This document shows positions 26,915-36,053 of a DNA stretch of 64,000 nt, in pieces. This stretch comes from an uncultured Acetobacteraceae bacterium (GTDB lineage: Bacteria > Pseudomonadota > Alphaproteobacteria > Acetobacterales > Acetobacteraceae), in the NCBI GenBank assembly GCA_903924985.1, contig CAIYDT010000249.1, forward strand, positions 1 to 64,000, written 5' to 3'. Position numbers and translations under genes: made by a program. Within the stretch, counting starts at the first letter, position 1, and the number at the start of each line of letters is the position of its first letter. The notes below the pieces were generated by a model, which ran no database searches, was not told where the DNA came from, and saw only the letters and a program-made list of their open reading frames with translations.

Positions 26915-27392
26915 GGTCATGGTCGTGATCGTGATCGCCATGGTGATGGTGCCCGCCGCCACCCGCGGCATAGGCGCCCGGTTCGGGGTCGAACGGTGCC
27001 TCGATATCGTCCACGTGTCCGCCGAGGCCCTCGACCATTTCCGCGATCACGTGATCGGCGCGGATGCGAATGCGATCGCCGAGCAGCTGGACGGGGAGGT
27101 GGCGGTTGCCGAGGTGCCAGGCGATGCGGACCAACTCGCCGTCGTCATGGGCGTGGATTTCCAGCAGCGGTTCCGGTTTTGCTTGCACCCGGATTACCCC
27201 GGCTTCGACCGGCAGGCCGTCCCCGTCCCGGAGACGCACGGCTTTGGGAAGGTCGAGCAGGATTTCCGCACCGCCTTCCGTCGTCAGTGCGATCCGCCGT
27301 CGGTGCCGGCGATCGAAGTCTATCAGGACAATGTCCGTGGCGGCGGAAAGATCCCATGTGCCGGCGGGGAGGATCTGGTCGATCCGATTCAT
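26907..27392 (-). CDS. ureE: Urease nickel metallochaperone UreE
   Basis: 161 aa. The peptide-binding N-terminal half ([20 protein letters not shown]) is followed by the metal-binding half with [13 protein letters not shown]. The C-terminal tail is strongly His/Asp rich ([17 protein letters not shown]), a known nickel-storing feature. The DNA coding for this tail is a CATGAC-type tandem repeat, so its length may vary between strains. A 142-base gap with a palindromic repeat separates it from ureC, unusual in an otherwise compact operon. Confidence 0.95.
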   Translation of the reverse strand: MNRIDQILPAGTWDLSAATDIVLIDFDRRHRRRIALTTEGGAEILLDLPKAVRLRDGDGLPVEAGVIRVQAKPEPLLEIHAHDDGELVRIAWHLGNRHLPVQLLGDRIRIRADHVIAEMVEGLGGHVDDIEAPFDPEPGAYAAGGGGHHHHGDHDHDHDHD

Positions 27393-27433
27393 GGTCCGTC
27401 ACCGATCGGGTGGTGGGTCGGCCATAAGAAATT

Positions 27434-27521
27434 GGAACCACGGACGAACACAGATGAACACGGATTTTTCCATGCACCGACGGCATTCCATCTGTGTTTA
27501 TCCGTGGTCATCCGTGGTTCC
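27434..27521. repeat. Long imperfect palindrome between ureC and ureE
   Basis: Arm 27434-27465 (starts GGAACCACGGACGAACACAG) pairs with arm 27490-27521 (ends ATCCGTGGTTCC) over about 32 bases with few mismatches, around a 24-base loop. I know very similar CCACGGATGAACACGGATAAACACAGAT-type elements from many unrelated genomes, where they occur as dispersed repeats. Here it sits in an operon gap and could form a stable RNA hairpin between the structural and accessory urease genes. Confidence 0.75.
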
Positions 27522-27534
27522 ATTAGTACCATAA

Positions 27535-29244
27535 TCAGAACAGGAAATACCGCTGCGCCATCGGCAGCACCGTGGCCGGCTCGCAGGTCAGCAGCACGCC
27601 GTCAGCGCGAACTTCGTAGGTTTCCGCATCGACCTCGATAACCGGCATCGCATCGTTATGGATCATCGCCGCTTTGCCGATGCCAGACCTCGTATTGTCC
27701 ACCGCGACCAGCTGCCGCGACAGTCCCAGGGAGTGTCCCAGTTCTGCCTCCAACGCCGATTTGGAAACGAACGTCAGGCAGCTCGCCTGCAACGCCCGCC
27801 CGAACGCACCGAACATCGGCCGGTAATGCACCGGTTGCGGCGTGGGGATCGAGGCATTTGGGTCGCCCATCGGCGCGCAGGCGATGGAGCCGCCTTTGAT
27901 CACGAGGTCCGGCTTCACCCCAAAGAAGGCCGGTGACCACAGCACCAGATCGGCCAGTTTGCCCGGCTCGACCGACCCGATCTCGCGGGAGAAGCCCTGC
28001 GCGATGGCCGGGTTGATCGTGTATTTCGCGATGTAGCGCTTGACCCGAGCATTGTCGTTGCGAGCATTGTCTCCGGGCAGGGAGCCGCGCTGGGTCTTCA
28101 TTTTGTGCGCGGTTTGCCAGGTGCGGATGATCACCTCGCCAACCCGGCCCATGGCCTGACTGTCGGACGACATCATCGATAGCGCGCCCAGGTCGTGGAG
28201 GATATCCTCAGCGGCGATGGTTTCCTTGCGGATGCGGCTTTCCGCGAAGGCGACGTCCTCGGGGATGGAGCTGTCCAGATGATGGCAGACCATCAGCATG
28301 TCCAGATGCTCGTCCAGCGTGTTCGCCGTGTAGGGCCGCGTGGGATTGGTGGAGCTCGGCAGCACGTTCGGCAGGCCGGCGACCTTGATGATGTCGGGGG
28401 CGTGGCCGCCGCCGGCACCCTCGGTATGAAAGGCGTGGATGGTGCGGCCTTTGAAAGCGGCGATGGTGTCCTCGACGAAGCCGGACTCGTTCAGCGTATC
28501 GGTGTGGATCATCACCTGGACATCGAACCGGTCGGCGACGGACAGGCAATTGTCGATGGCGGCGGGGGTGGTGCCCCAGTCCTCGTGCAGTTTCAGGCAG
28601 GAGGCGCCGGCGCGCAGCATTTCCTCCAAAGCCTGCGGCTGCGACGCGTTACCCTTGCCGGCGAAGGCGAGGTTGACGGGCAAGCCTTCCGCTGCCTGGA
28701 GCATGCGCGCGAGGTGCCACGGCCCCGGCGTGCAGGTGGTCGCGGCGGTGCCGGTGGCGGGGCCGGTGCCGCCGCCGACCAGGGTGGTCATGCCGGCGGC
28801 GATCGCGTCGTCCACCTGTTGCGGGCAGATGAAATGAATATGGCTATCGATGCCGCCGGCAGTCAGGATTTTGCCCTCGCCCGCGATGATTTCGGTGCCG
28901 GGGCCGATGATAATATCCACGCCCGGCTGCACGTCGGGATTGCCGGCCTTGCCGATCTTCGCGATGCGGCCGTTCAGCAGCCCGACATCGGCCTTCACGA
29001 TCCCCCAATGGTCGATGATCAGCGCGTTGGTGATGACGGTATCGACCGCCCCCTGCGCCTGGGAGAATTGCGACTGCCCCATCCCATCGCGGATGACCTT
29101 GCCGCCGCCGAATTTCACCTCCTCGCCGTAGATCGTCAGGTCGCGCTCAATTTCGATAATCAGATCGGTATCGGCGAGGCGCACGCGATCTCCGGTGGTG
29201 GGACCGAACATGTCTGCATAAGCGGCGCGGGTGATGCGGGCCAT
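27535..29244 (-). CDS. ureC: Urease alpha subunit UreC
   Basis: 569 aa catalytic subunit, full length. It hydrolyses urea to ammonia and carbamate using two nickel ions. Visible are the N-terminal [17 protein letters not shown], nickel ligands in [14 protein letters not shown], the carbamylated Lys in [20 protein letters not shown], the [14 protein letters not shown] stretch and the flap region [23 protein letters not shown] 29244 overlaps the ureB stop. All catalytic features look intact, so the enzyme should be functional despite the split operon upstream. Confidence 0.97.
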   Translation of the reverse strand: MARITRAAYADMFGPTTGDRVRLADTDLIIEIERDLTIYGEEVKFGGGKVIRDGMGQSQFSQAQGAVDTVITNALIIDHWGIVKADVGLLNGRIAKIGKAGNPDVQPGVDIIIGPGTEIIAGEGKILTAGGIDSHIHFICPQQVDDAIAAGMTTLVGGGTGPATGTAATTCTPGPWHLARMLQAAEGLPVNLAFAGKGNASQPQALEEMLRAGASCLKLHEDWGTTPAAIDNCLSVADRFDVQVMIHTDTLNESGFVEDTIAAFKGRTIHAFHTEGAGGGHAPDIIKVAGLPNVLPSSTNPTRPYTANTLDEHLDMLMVCHHLDSSIPEDVAFAESRIRKETIAAEDILHDLGALSMMSSDSQAMGRVGEVIIRTWQTAHKMKTQRGSLPGDNARNDNARVKRYIAKYTINPAIAQGFSREIGSVEPGKLADLVLWSPAFFGVKPDLVIKGGSIACAPMGDPNASIPTPQPVHYRPMFGAFGRALQASCLTFVSKSALEAELGHSLGLSRQLVAVDNTRSGIGKAAMIHNDAMPVIEVDAETYEVRADGVLLTCEPATVLPMAQRYFLF

Positions 29245-29552
29245 CAGCTAAGTGCTCCGTTAACCAACCCACGGAAGCCGAACACCGACCGGGTGCCGCG
29301 ATAGGGGATCAGTGCGATATCGCGGGTTTGGCCGGGTTCGAAGCGCACGGCTGTCCCGGCGGCGATATCAAGGCGTTGGCCGTGAGCCTTGGCGCGGTCG
29401 AAAGACAGCGCACCGTTGGTTTCGGCGAAATGGTAGTGCGAGCCAACCTGGATCGGCCGGTCGCCCGTGTTGGCGACAGTGAGGGTGGTGCGGGTGAGAC
29501 CGGCGTTCAGCTCGATGTCGCCGGGTTCAGGGAGGAGTTCGCCGGGGATCAT
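29244..29552 (-). CDS. ureB: Urease beta subunit UreB
   Basis: 102 aa, separate beta subunit. Start [20 protein letters not shown] is the family N-terminus; [19 protein letters not shown] and [17 protein letters not shown] follow. In most bacteria ureA lies directly upstream; here 1.19 kb of foreign sequence (a brnTA pair on the other strand and a truncated endonuclease-like gene) intervenes. ureB must therefore be read through from ureA or use its own promoter; AGGA lies about 10 bases before the ATG. Confidence 0.95.
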   Translation of the reverse strand: MIPGELLPEPGDIELNAGLTRTTLTVANTGDRPIQVGSHYHFAETNGALSFDRAKAHGQRLDIAAGTAVRFEPGQTRDIALIPYRGTRSVFGFRGLVNGALS

Positions 29553-29630
29553 AGTGGGTCGTCCTGGGTTTGTTGGGTAGAAGCCTAGCAACATCCGGGC
29601 CACCGGGCCAGAATGTGATTGCGCCCTATC

Positions 29631-29649
29631 GTATATGTGTGGCATATAC
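29631..29649. promoter_or_regulatory. Perfect palindrome upstream of brnT (candidate BrnA operator)
   Basis: GTATATG - 5 bases - CATATAC, a perfect 7-bp inverted repeat ending 5 bases before the GTG chosen for brnT. BrnA and BrnTA complexes are known to repress their own promoter, and BrnA has a ribbon-helix-helix-like C-terminus that binds such sites. The role as operator is inferred. Confidence 0.55.
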
Positions 29650-29654
29650 GCGAC

Positions 29655-29957
29655 GTGATCAACCTGACCGCCGCCGAAGGTTTTCAATGGGATGCCGGCA
29701 ATGCCCGCAAGAGCGCGGATAAGCATCGCGTGAGCCAATCGGAGGCGGAGCAGGTCTTTTTCAACCAACCCTTGCTGCTACTGCCGGATGAGCGGCACAG
29801 CCAGGACGAAATACGATTGCATGCGTTGGGGCGAACCGACGATCATCGCTTTCTGCACGTTACGTTTACCCTGCGCGGGGGTGGACGGCTGATCCGGGTG
29901 ATCTCCGCGCGCGACATTCACCGCAAGGAAAAGCTGCGCTATGGACAAGACGCTTAA
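29655..29957 (+). CDS. brnT: BrnT family type II toxin
   Basis: Ribonuclease toxin of the RelE fold (DUF497). With GTG 29655 it is 100 aa. Family motifs: [20 protein letters not shown] (WDxxKxxxNxxKHxV pattern), [10 protein letters not shown], and [20 protein letters not shown] before the C-terminal [16 protein letters not shown], with the catalytic Arg/Lys set. TTG 29619 or GTG 29637 would place the start inside or before the palindrome, which I think less likely. It overlaps brnA by 17 bases, the usual toxin-first order. Inserted on the opposite strand inside the urease operon. Confidence 0.88.
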   Translation: MINLTAAEGFQWDAGNARKSADKHRVSQSEAEQVFFNQPLLLLPDERHSQDEIRLHALGRTDDHRFLHVTFTLRGGGRLIRVISARDIHRKEKLRYGQDA

Positions 29958-30207
29958 GGCGGTCCCGGCCTTCGCCAACGAAGCGGCAGAACGCCGGTTC
30001 TGGGAGACGCACGACTCTACGGATTATGTGGATTGGAGCAAGGCGGAGCGGGTCCGATTCCCAAACCTGAAGCCGTCGAGTTCGTCCATCTCGCTGCGGC
30101 TGCCATTGCCGCTGCTGGAGCGGATCAAGGTCGCGGCGAACAAGCGGGATGTGCCATATCAGTCGTTGATCAAAATGTGGCTGGCTGAGCGTGTGGCGGA
30201 GGGTTGA
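29941..30207 (+). CDS. brnA: BrnA family antitoxin
   Basis: 88 aa. N-terminal toxin-binding part (FANEAAERRFWETHDSTDYV DW motif) and a C-terminal ribbon-helix-helix-like stretch SSISLRLPLPLLERIKVAAN then VPYQSLIKMWLAERV. Neutralises BrnT and should autorepress the pair. Its 3' end overlaps the tail of the truncated endonuclease-repeat frame on the other strand, which marks an insertion/deletion boundary. Confidence 0.88.
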   Translation: MDKTLKAVPAFANEAAERRFWETHDSTDYVDWSKAERVRFPNLKPSSSSISLRLPLPLLERIKVAANKRDVPYQSLIKMWLAERVAEG

Positions 30208-30761
30208 GCGACGACGTCGCGTTCCAGGACCCGGAACCGCGTTCTCAGGGTAGGGTCGCGAGCTGTGCGCGTTCTACTGGAGATCGTTGGTGCGCCCACG
30301 GCGACGGACTCCTGCGCATTGGCGAACCCGACAAATTCATTCAGAGCGTTCGTCCAAGAGCCAAATCGTCGATTGTATGGGCTCTGACTGAATGTCGAAG
30401 GTGGGCGAGCCAGCTCCGCGCGTCGCGGTTGCCGCCCGTAATGTGTCCAAGGAACCATCATATTTTCAAAAAGCCGCTCATCCGAGACGTTAACCTCGTT
30501 TGAAATCTGTAGTCCAGCCGCGATAACTGCTGCGTTCCAGGAACCAAAATGCGAAGCCACGGTTGTCGGATCGATTTGGCCGAATTCGGTATATAGCCGG
30601 ATCGACAGGATCGTCGTCTGAGCCAGATCAGCGGCATGCCGTATATCCACGAGAATATCCTCGTCGGAAACAGGTGTTCCCGACGCACGTTTAACCACGA
30701 ACCTTTGAGGGGTTATCGCCGCGTTCTCCCCCACCACACCCACCTCACCTGATCGGCTCAT
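30159..30761 (-). pseudogene. Homing-endonuclease-associated-repeat protein, truncated before its HNH domain
   Basis: 200-residue frame. Two helical repeats are visible: SDEDILVDIRHAADLAQTTI with PTTVASHFGSWNAAVIAAGL, and TFSQSPYNRRFGSWTNALNE. They match the repeats that precede an HNH nuclease in related proteins. The frame reaches DPTLRTRFRVLERD, which normally leads straight into the HNH core (RFRVLxRDxFxC), but at about 30215 it runs antisense into the brnA 3' end and terminates. So the nuclease domain has been lost. Its ATG overlaps the ureA end by 17 bases, so it may still be transcribed with the operon. Confidence 0.65.
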
Positions 30762-31047
30762 GCACCGTCACCAGCTTCGTCCCATCCGGGAACGTCGCTT
30801 CCACCTGCACGTCGTGGATCATTTCGGCAATCCCATCCATCACCTGATCGCGCGTAATGACAGACGCCCCCGCCTGCATCAGATCGGCGACGGACCGCCC
30901 ATCGCGCGCACCCTCGACCACGAAATCGGTGATCAGGGCCACCGCCTCGGGGTAGTTTAGCTTCACGCCGCGTTCCAGCCGCCGGCGCGCCACGATGGCG
31001 GCCATGCTGATCAGCAGTTTGTCCTTCTCGCGCGGGGTCAAATTCAT
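30745..31047 (-). CDS. ureA: Urease gamma subunit UreA
   Basis: 100 aa. N-terminus [20 protein letters not shown], then [20 protein letters not shown] and the C-terminal [19 protein letters not shown] are diagnostic. It lies 13 bases after ureD in the transcript and is separated from ureB by 1.19 kb. The subunit itself is intact. Confidence 0.97.
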   Translation of the reverse strand: MNLTPREKDKLLISMAAIVARRRLERGVKLNYPEAVALITDFVVEGARDGRSVADLMQAGASVITRDQVMDGIAEMIHDVQVEATFPDGTKLVTVHEPIR

Positions 31048-31060
31048 CGCAAAACCCTTC

Positions 31061-31903
31061 TCAACACATCCAAACGCGGGGCAGCGCCCGAGGCGCCCGT
31101 ATAATTTTCAGCGCCGCCGTCACCGCCTTGCGCAGCTTCGCGCTGTCGGAGGCAAGCATACGCGCGACCAGCATGCCATTCCATGCGCTAACGCCTAATT
31201 CCGCGCCATATTCTTCCAAAGCCTCACGCACCGGGGTCAGAAATGCCTCCGCATCGGGCGCGACATGCAGCAGGGTGGACACGGCCCGAGCACCGGCGGC
31301 GACGGCGGGCCGGCCTAACATCGCGCTCACGGGACCGTCCATCCGCACGGTCTCGTGCAACAGCCAGCGGCCGTCGCGTCGCACGTGGATCGCGTCGCGT
31401 AACCAGGCTTGCTCAACCCGCTCCCCCATCGCTGTTCGGCCGAACACCAGGGATTCGACGCCCAGGAACCAGGCATCCGGTGCCAAATTTATTTCCAAGC
31501 GCCGGTCCAGCGCGCAATTATCGAAAAGGATTGTTTCCTGTGGCAGCCATTCCAGCGAGCCGGCCTCCGCGACATCTATCCGGGTGCGCACGAAAGACGG
31601 CAGCCCGCCGGCCGGGGCTCGATAAAACCGCTCCGCTGCTTGGGCCGACACCACCGCCCGTGCGCCGGGCCCCACGGCGAACGCGGCGGTCAGCCGATCC
31701 CCGCTTGCAACACCGCCGGACGTATTCAGCGTCGTCACATCAGCCCAACCCTGTGTGACCGAACGGGGAAACCGCGCTTTGAGGCAGCCCGCCTGGCGCA
31801 AATCGTCGAGGACAGAAAGGTCCCCGCGCCGCTTGAACGTGACGCGCAGGTCCCCAACCGCTCGCTGGTAGACGGTTTCAGACTGACAGGCGCCGTCGTA
31901 CAT
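31061..31903 (-). CDS. ureD: Urease accessory protein UreD
   Basis: 280 aa with the start at ATG 31903, which gives [20 protein letters not shown] and overlaps the urtE end by 26 bases; a longer start exists but lies deeper in urtE. Motifs: [41 protein letters not shown] and a C-terminal RARALP-like region ([12 protein letters not shown]). UreD binds apo-urease and recruits UreF/UreG for nickel loading. Joining urt and ure genes in one transcript couples uptake to hydrolysis. Confidence 0.93.
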   Translation of the reverse strand: MYDGACQSETVYQRAVGDLRVTFKRRGDLSVLDDLRQAGCLKARFPRSVTQGWADVTTLNTSGGVASGDRLTAAFAVGPGARAVVSAQAAERFYRAPAGGLPSFVRTRIDVAEAGSLEWLPQETILFDNCALDRRLEINLAPDAWFLGVESLVFGRTAMGERVEQAWLRDAIHVRRDGRWLLHETVRMDGPVSAMLGRPAVAAGARAVSTLLHVAPDAEAFLTPVREALEEYGAELGVSAWNGMLVARMLASDSAKLRKAVTAALKIIRAPRALPRVWMC

Positions 31904-32573
31904 CGGCTTCGTCAAGGTCCTCCCGACGGCCGGACAGCACGATGTCGCCACGGTCCATCACCGCGATCGTCTGCGCCAGCTCCTGGGCAAAGTCGAAATA
32001 TTGCTCGACCAGCAGGATGGCCATCTCCCCCCTGGACCGCAACAGGTCGATGACGCGGCCAATGTCTTTGATGATGCTGGGCTGGATGCCCTCGGTTGGC
32101 TCGTCCAGCACGATCAGGCGGGGCTTCATGACCAAAGCGCGCGCGATGGCGAGCTGTTGCTGCTGCCCGCCGGACAGGTCGCCGCCGCGCCGGCGGAGCA
32201 TGGTTTTCAGCACCGGGAACAGGTCGAAGATCTCATCCGAAACGCGCCGCTCGCGCGGAGGCAACACGGCGAATCCTGTTTCCAGGTTCTCCCGGACCGT
32301 CAGCAACGGGAATACGTCGCGCCCCTGCGGCACCCAGGCGATGCCGCGGCGCGCCCGTTCGTAGATCGGCAGGCGGGAGATTTCGTGCCCCTCCCAGCGA
32401 ATGGAACCGGAGGAAATCGGGTGCGAGCCCGTGATGGCTCGCAGCAGGGACGTCTTGCCCACCCCGTTGCGGCCCAAAATGCAGGTCACCGCGCCAGCCT
32501 GTGCCGTGATGGAAACCTGCCGCAGCGCGATGGCGGCGCCGTAGTGCAGGTCGATGCGGTCGACTTCCAGCAT
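31878..32573 (-). CDS. urtE: Urea ABC transporter ATP-binding protein UrtE
   Basis: 231 aa LivF-like ATPase. Walker A ILGRNGVGKTSLLRAITGSH (about 34), signature LSGGQQQQLAIARALVMKPR, Walker B LIVLDEPTEGIQPSIIKDIG; the EGIQPSII wording is typical for UrtE. Start at ATG 32573, 2 bases after the urtD stop. C-terminus overlaps ureD. Confidence 0.94.
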   Translation of the reverse strand: MLEVDRIDLHYGAAIALRQVSITAQAGAVTCILGRNGVGKTSLLRAITGSHPISSGSIRWEGHEISRLPIYERARRGIAWVPQGRDVFPLLTVRENLETGFAVLPPRERRVSDEIFDLFPVLKTMLRRRGGDLSGGQQQQLAIARALVMKPRLIVLDEPTEGIQPSIIKDIGRVIDLLRSRGEMAILLVEQYFDFAQELAQTIAVMDRGDIVLSGRREDLDEADVRRRLSV

Positions 32574-32575
32574 CC

Positions 32576-33322
32576 TCAGCGTCCCAAATACACTTCGATG
32601 ACCTTCGGATCGGCGCTGACGTGGTCGATGGAGCCGTCCGACAGCACGGCCCCCTCGTGCAGCACCGTGACCTTCACGTCCAAGGCCCGCACGAAGGCCA
32701 TGTCGTGCTCCACCACCACCACGCTGCGGGTCTTGTTGATTTCCCGCAGCAACTCGGCGGTTTGCTCCGTCTCGGCGTCGGTCATGCCGGCGACGGGTTC
32801 GTCGACCAGCAGCAATTGGGGCTCTTGCGCCAGCAGCATGCCGATCTCCAGCCATTGCTTCTGGCCGTGCGACAAGTCGCCGCCGCGGCGGTCGCGTTGG
32901 TCTTTCAAACGGACGGTTTCCAGCACCGATTCGATGCGGCGCTTCTCTTCGGCGGTTTCCTTCGCCCAAAGGGAGAACCGGGGCCGCCGGTCGCCGGATA
33001 GCGCCAGCAAAATATTGTCCCAGACGGTGTGGGGTTCGAACACCGTCGGTTTCTGAAATTTACGGCCGATGCCCAACGCGGCGATGGCTGGTTCGTCCAG
33101 CTTGGTCAGGTCGGTGTCCGTGCCGAACATGACCGTGCCGGTGTCGGGGCGAGTGCGGCCGGTGATGACGTCCATCATGGTGGTCTTGCCGGCGCCGTTG
33201 GGGCCGATCACTGCCCTCATCTCGCCTTTTTCGAGATACAGCGACAGCGCGTTCAAGGCTCGGAACCCGTCGAAGGTGACGGTGACGCCGTCCAGATACA
33301 GCAGGGTATCGGGGTGTCTCAT
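32576..33322 (-). CDS. urtD: Urea ABC transporter ATP-binding protein UrtD
   Basis: 248 aa LivG-like ATPase. N-terminus LLYLDGVTVTFDGFRALNAL, Walker A GPNGAGKTTMMDVITGRTRP, GIGRKFQKPTVFEPHTVWDN, signature LSHGQKQWLEIGMLLAQEPQ and Walker B LLLVDEPVAGMTDAET. The LSHGQKQWLEIGM variant is the normal UrtD form. Overlaps the urtC stop by 4 bases. Confidence 0.95.
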   Translation of the reverse strand: MRHPDTLLYLDGVTVTFDGFRALNALSLYLEKGEMRAVIGPNGAGKTTMMDVITGRTRPDTGTVMFGTDTDLTKLDEPAIAALGIGRKFQKPTVFEPHTVWDNILLALSGDRRPRFSLWAKETAEEKRRIESVLETVRLKDQRDRRGGDLSHGQKQWLEIGMLLAQEPQLLLVDEPVAGMTDAETEQTAELLREINKTRSVVVVEHDMAFVRALDVKVTVLHEGAVLSDGSIDHVSADPKVIEVYLGR

Positions 33323-34413
33323 GCCACCACCTCGGCCTTTACAGAGGGCTTCTTGGCACGGCGGGCGAACAGGCCCATGACGCCCTTGGGCAGGAACAGG
33401 GTGACGAAGATAAATAGCCCGCCCAGCGCGTACAGCCAGTAATTCGGGAGCGCGCCGGTGAACCAGGTCTTGCCGAAATTGACCGCCACCGCACCCAGGA
33501 TGGCGCCGGTCAGGGTGCCTCGGCCGCCGACGGCGACCCAGATCACGGCTTCGATCGAGTTCGCGGGGGCGAATTCGCTGGGGTTGATGATGCCGACCTG
33601 CGGAACGTAAAGCGCGCCGCCGATGCCGGCCATGACGGCGGACAGGGTCCAGACCACCAACTTGTAGGACTCAGGCCGGTAGCCCAGGAAGCGGGTGCGG
33701 GATTCGGTGTCGCGCACCGCGATCAGCACCTTGCCGAAGCGGGATTGCACCACGAAGCGGGCGACCAGGAACTGCACGCACAGGAAGCCGGCCGAAATGA
33801 CCAGCAAAGCCGAACGCGTGCTGTCCGCTTGCACCGAAAAGCCCAGAATGTCCTTGAAGTCGGTCATCCCATTGTTGCCGCCGAACCCCATGTCGTTACG
33901 GAAGAACGCCAGCAGCAGCGCATAGGTCAGCGCCTGGGTGATGATGGACAGATAGACGCCCGTGACGCGGGAGCGGAATGCCAGCCAGCCGAAGCCCATC
34001 GCCAGCAGGCCGGGGACCAGAACGGCCATGAAGATGGCGAAGGGGAACCACTCGAAGCCGGACCAATACCAGGGCAGCTCCTTCCACCCCAGGAACACCA
34101 TGAAATCGGGTAGATTGGCGTTGCCGTAGACGCCTCGGGTACCGATCTGGCGCATCAGGTACATGCCCATGGCGTAGCCGCCGAGGGCAAAGAACGCGGC
34201 ATGGCCGAGCGACAGGATGCCCGCGAAACCCCATACCAGATCGACGGCCAATGCCAGCATGGCGAAGCACAGGTACTTCCCGGCGAGTGCGATCATGTAG
34301 GTCGGCACGTGCAACGCGGACGCCGTCGCGGTGGTCTGGTTCAGTAGTGCCAGACACAGAGGAACGCCGAAGGTCAGGCCGAGGGTCAGCCAGGCGGTGC
34401 GGTCGAGTTTCAT
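33319..34413 (-). CDS. urtC: Urea ABC transporter permease UrtC
   Basis: 364 aa LivM-like permease with about ten hydrophobic spans. Contains ALAVDLVWGFAGILSLGHAA, FFALGGYAMGMYLMR, FFRNDMGFGGNNGMTDFKDI and the coupling loop VLIAVRDTESRTRFLGY. ATG 34413 overlaps the urtB stop by 4 bases and yields the normal N-terminus; the frame stays open far upstream only as an antisense of urtB. Confidence 0.94.
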   Translation of the reverse strand: MKLDRTAWLTLGLTFGVPLCLALLNQTTATASALHVPTYMIALAGKYLCFAMLALAVDLVWGFAGILSLGHAAFFALGGYAMGMYLMRQIGTRGVYGNANLPDFMVFLGWKELPWYWSGFEWFPFAIFMAVLVPGLLAMGFGWLAFRSRVTGVYLSIITQALTYALLLAFFRNDMGFGGNNGMTDFKDILGFSVQADSTRSALLVISAGFLCVQFLVARFVVQSRFGKVLIAVRDTESRTRFLGYRPESYKLVVWTLSAVMAGIGGALYVPQVGIINPSEFAPANSIEAVIWVAVGGRGTLTGAILGAVAVNFGKTWFTGALPNYWLYALGGLFIFVTLFLPKGVMGLFARRAKKPSVKAEVVA

Positions 34414-35993
34414 GATTCGGCAGCCCGGCCCTTGAGCGGGAACATGCCGCGTGGCCGCCGCTGGATGAACAGGATCAGCAGCACCAGCACGACGATCTTG
34501 GCCATGACCGCGCCGGCCACCGGCTCCAGGAATTTGTTGACGATGCCCAGGGTCAGAGCGCCGAGCGTGGTGCCCCAGAGGTTGCCGACGCCGCCGAACA
34601 CCACGACCATGAAGCTGTCGATGATGTAGCTCTGGCCGAGGTTGGGGGAGACGTTGTCGATCTGGCTCAGTGCCACGCCGGCCATACCGGCGACGCCGGA
34701 TCCCAGCCCGAAGGTCAGTGCGTCGATCCAGGGCGTGCGGATGCCCATCGCGGCGGCCATGCGGCGGTTCTGCGTTACCGCCCGCATCCGCAGACCCAAT
34801 GATGTGTAGCGCAGCGCCGCCATCAGCGCTGCGAGCACGATGGCGGAGAACAGGATGATGTACATCCGGTTCCAGGTCAGGGTCAGGCCGCCGAGTTCGG
34901 TGGCGCCGCTCATCCAGGACGGGGTATCCACATCTTTGTTGTTGGCGCCGAAGATCGAGCGGACACCCTGCTGCAGGCCCAGCGACAGGCCCCAGGTTGC
35001 CAGCAGCGTCTCCAACGGGCGGCCGTAAAGCCATCGAATCAGGGTGCGCTCGATCACCACGCCGATGCCGCCGGACACCAGGAAGGCCAAGGGCACCGCG
35101 ATTATCAGACTGGCGCCATACAGGCCGGGCGTATTGGCGCGCATGAACTGCTGCACCACGAAGGTGGTGTAGGCGCCGATCATCACCATCTCGCCGTGCG
35201 CCATGTTGATGACGCCCATGACGCCGAAGGTGATCGCCAGCCCCGCCGCAGCCAGCAGCAGCACGGAGCCGAGGCTGAGGCCGTAGTAAACGCTCTGTGC
35301 CACGCTCCAGATTTGCGCCATCCGATCGATCGAGGTCAGCGCGCTGGCAATGGCTTCGGCTGCTGCTGGCGGTTGGTTCGACAAGGACGCCAGATAGCCG
35401 CGGGCTTCGATATCGCCGCGCTCGCGCAGGATGCCCACGGCGGCGATGCGGTCGCCATCGGCCGCGTCGGTGGATGAAAGAATGGCAGCGGCACGGGCTT
35501 GCTCCATCCGGCGCTTCACGCCGGTGTCGGTTTCCTTCGCGATGGCCTTGTCCAGCGCGGGCAAGGCGGCGGGGTCGCGGGCCTTGAAGACGGCCTCGGC
35601 GGCATCCAGGCGGGTCGAAGCGTCGGGGGCGAACAGGCGCAAGCCGCCGAGCGCGGCATCGATGGCGCTGCGGACGGCATTATTGGGGCGAACCTGCTTG
35701 ACGGATCCGGCATCGGCGGGGGCACCGGTCAGCGCATCAACGAATGTTTCATCGTCCTGTTTGATGAACAGCGCTTTATCCGCTCGAAAATACAGCTTTC
35801 CCCCTTGCAACGCCCCGATCACGGCGGCGGTGCGTCGATGGCCGGACGCCGCGAGTTGCTCGACGCCGGACCGGATGGATTCGAAGCTGGGGGATGCCAA
35901 CGCGGCGAGCGCGTCATCCGCCGGGTCCGCCCGAGACGGTCCCGACAACAGCGCCAAAGCGGCGATCAGCAGGAAGGCGAGCAGCCGGCGCAT
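34410..35993 (-). CDS. urtB: Urea ABC transporter permease UrtB
   Basis: 527 aa. A signal peptide (MRRLLAFLLIAALALLSGPS) and a ~210-residue periplasmic helical domain precede the LivH-like permease (about 235-527; ITFGVMGVINMAHGEMVMIG and ATWGLSLGLQQGVRSIFGAN). The long N-terminal extension is a regular feature of UrtB. It lies 60 bases after urtA. Confidence 0.94.
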   Translation of the reverse strand: MRRLLAFLLIAALALLSGPSRADPADDALAALASPSFESIRSGVEQLAASGHRRTAAVIGALQGGKLYFRADKALFIKQDDETFVDALTGAPADAGSVKQVRPNNAVRSAIDAALGGLRLFAPDASTRLDAAEAVFKARDPAALPALDKAIAKETDTGVKRRMEQARAAAILSSTDAADGDRIAAVGILRERGDIEARGYLASLSNQPPAAAEAIASALTSIDRMAQIWSVAQSVYYGLSLGSVLLLAAAGLAITFGVMGVINMAHGEMVMIGAYTTFVVQQFMRANTPGLYGASLIIAVPLAFLVSGGIGVVIERTLIRWLYGRPLETLLATWGLSLGLQQGVRSIFGANNKDVDTPSWMSGATELGGLTLTWNRMYIILFSAIVLAALMAALRYTSLGLRMRAVTQNRRMAAAMGIRTPWIDALTFGLGSGVAGMAGVALSQIDNVSPNLGQSYIIDSFMVVVFGGVGNLWGTTLGALTLGIVNKFLEPVAGAVMAKIVVLVLLILFIQRRPRGMFPLKGRAAES

Positions 35994-36053
35994 CGTGGAA
36001 CCTTTACCGAAGACGTTGGAGGCGGCCGGGGAGGAGACGGCCGCCCCCGCCCG

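Noticed and set aside
28195-29304. 369-codon frame antisense to ureC
   Set aside because: Pure shadow of a fully conserved urease subunit.
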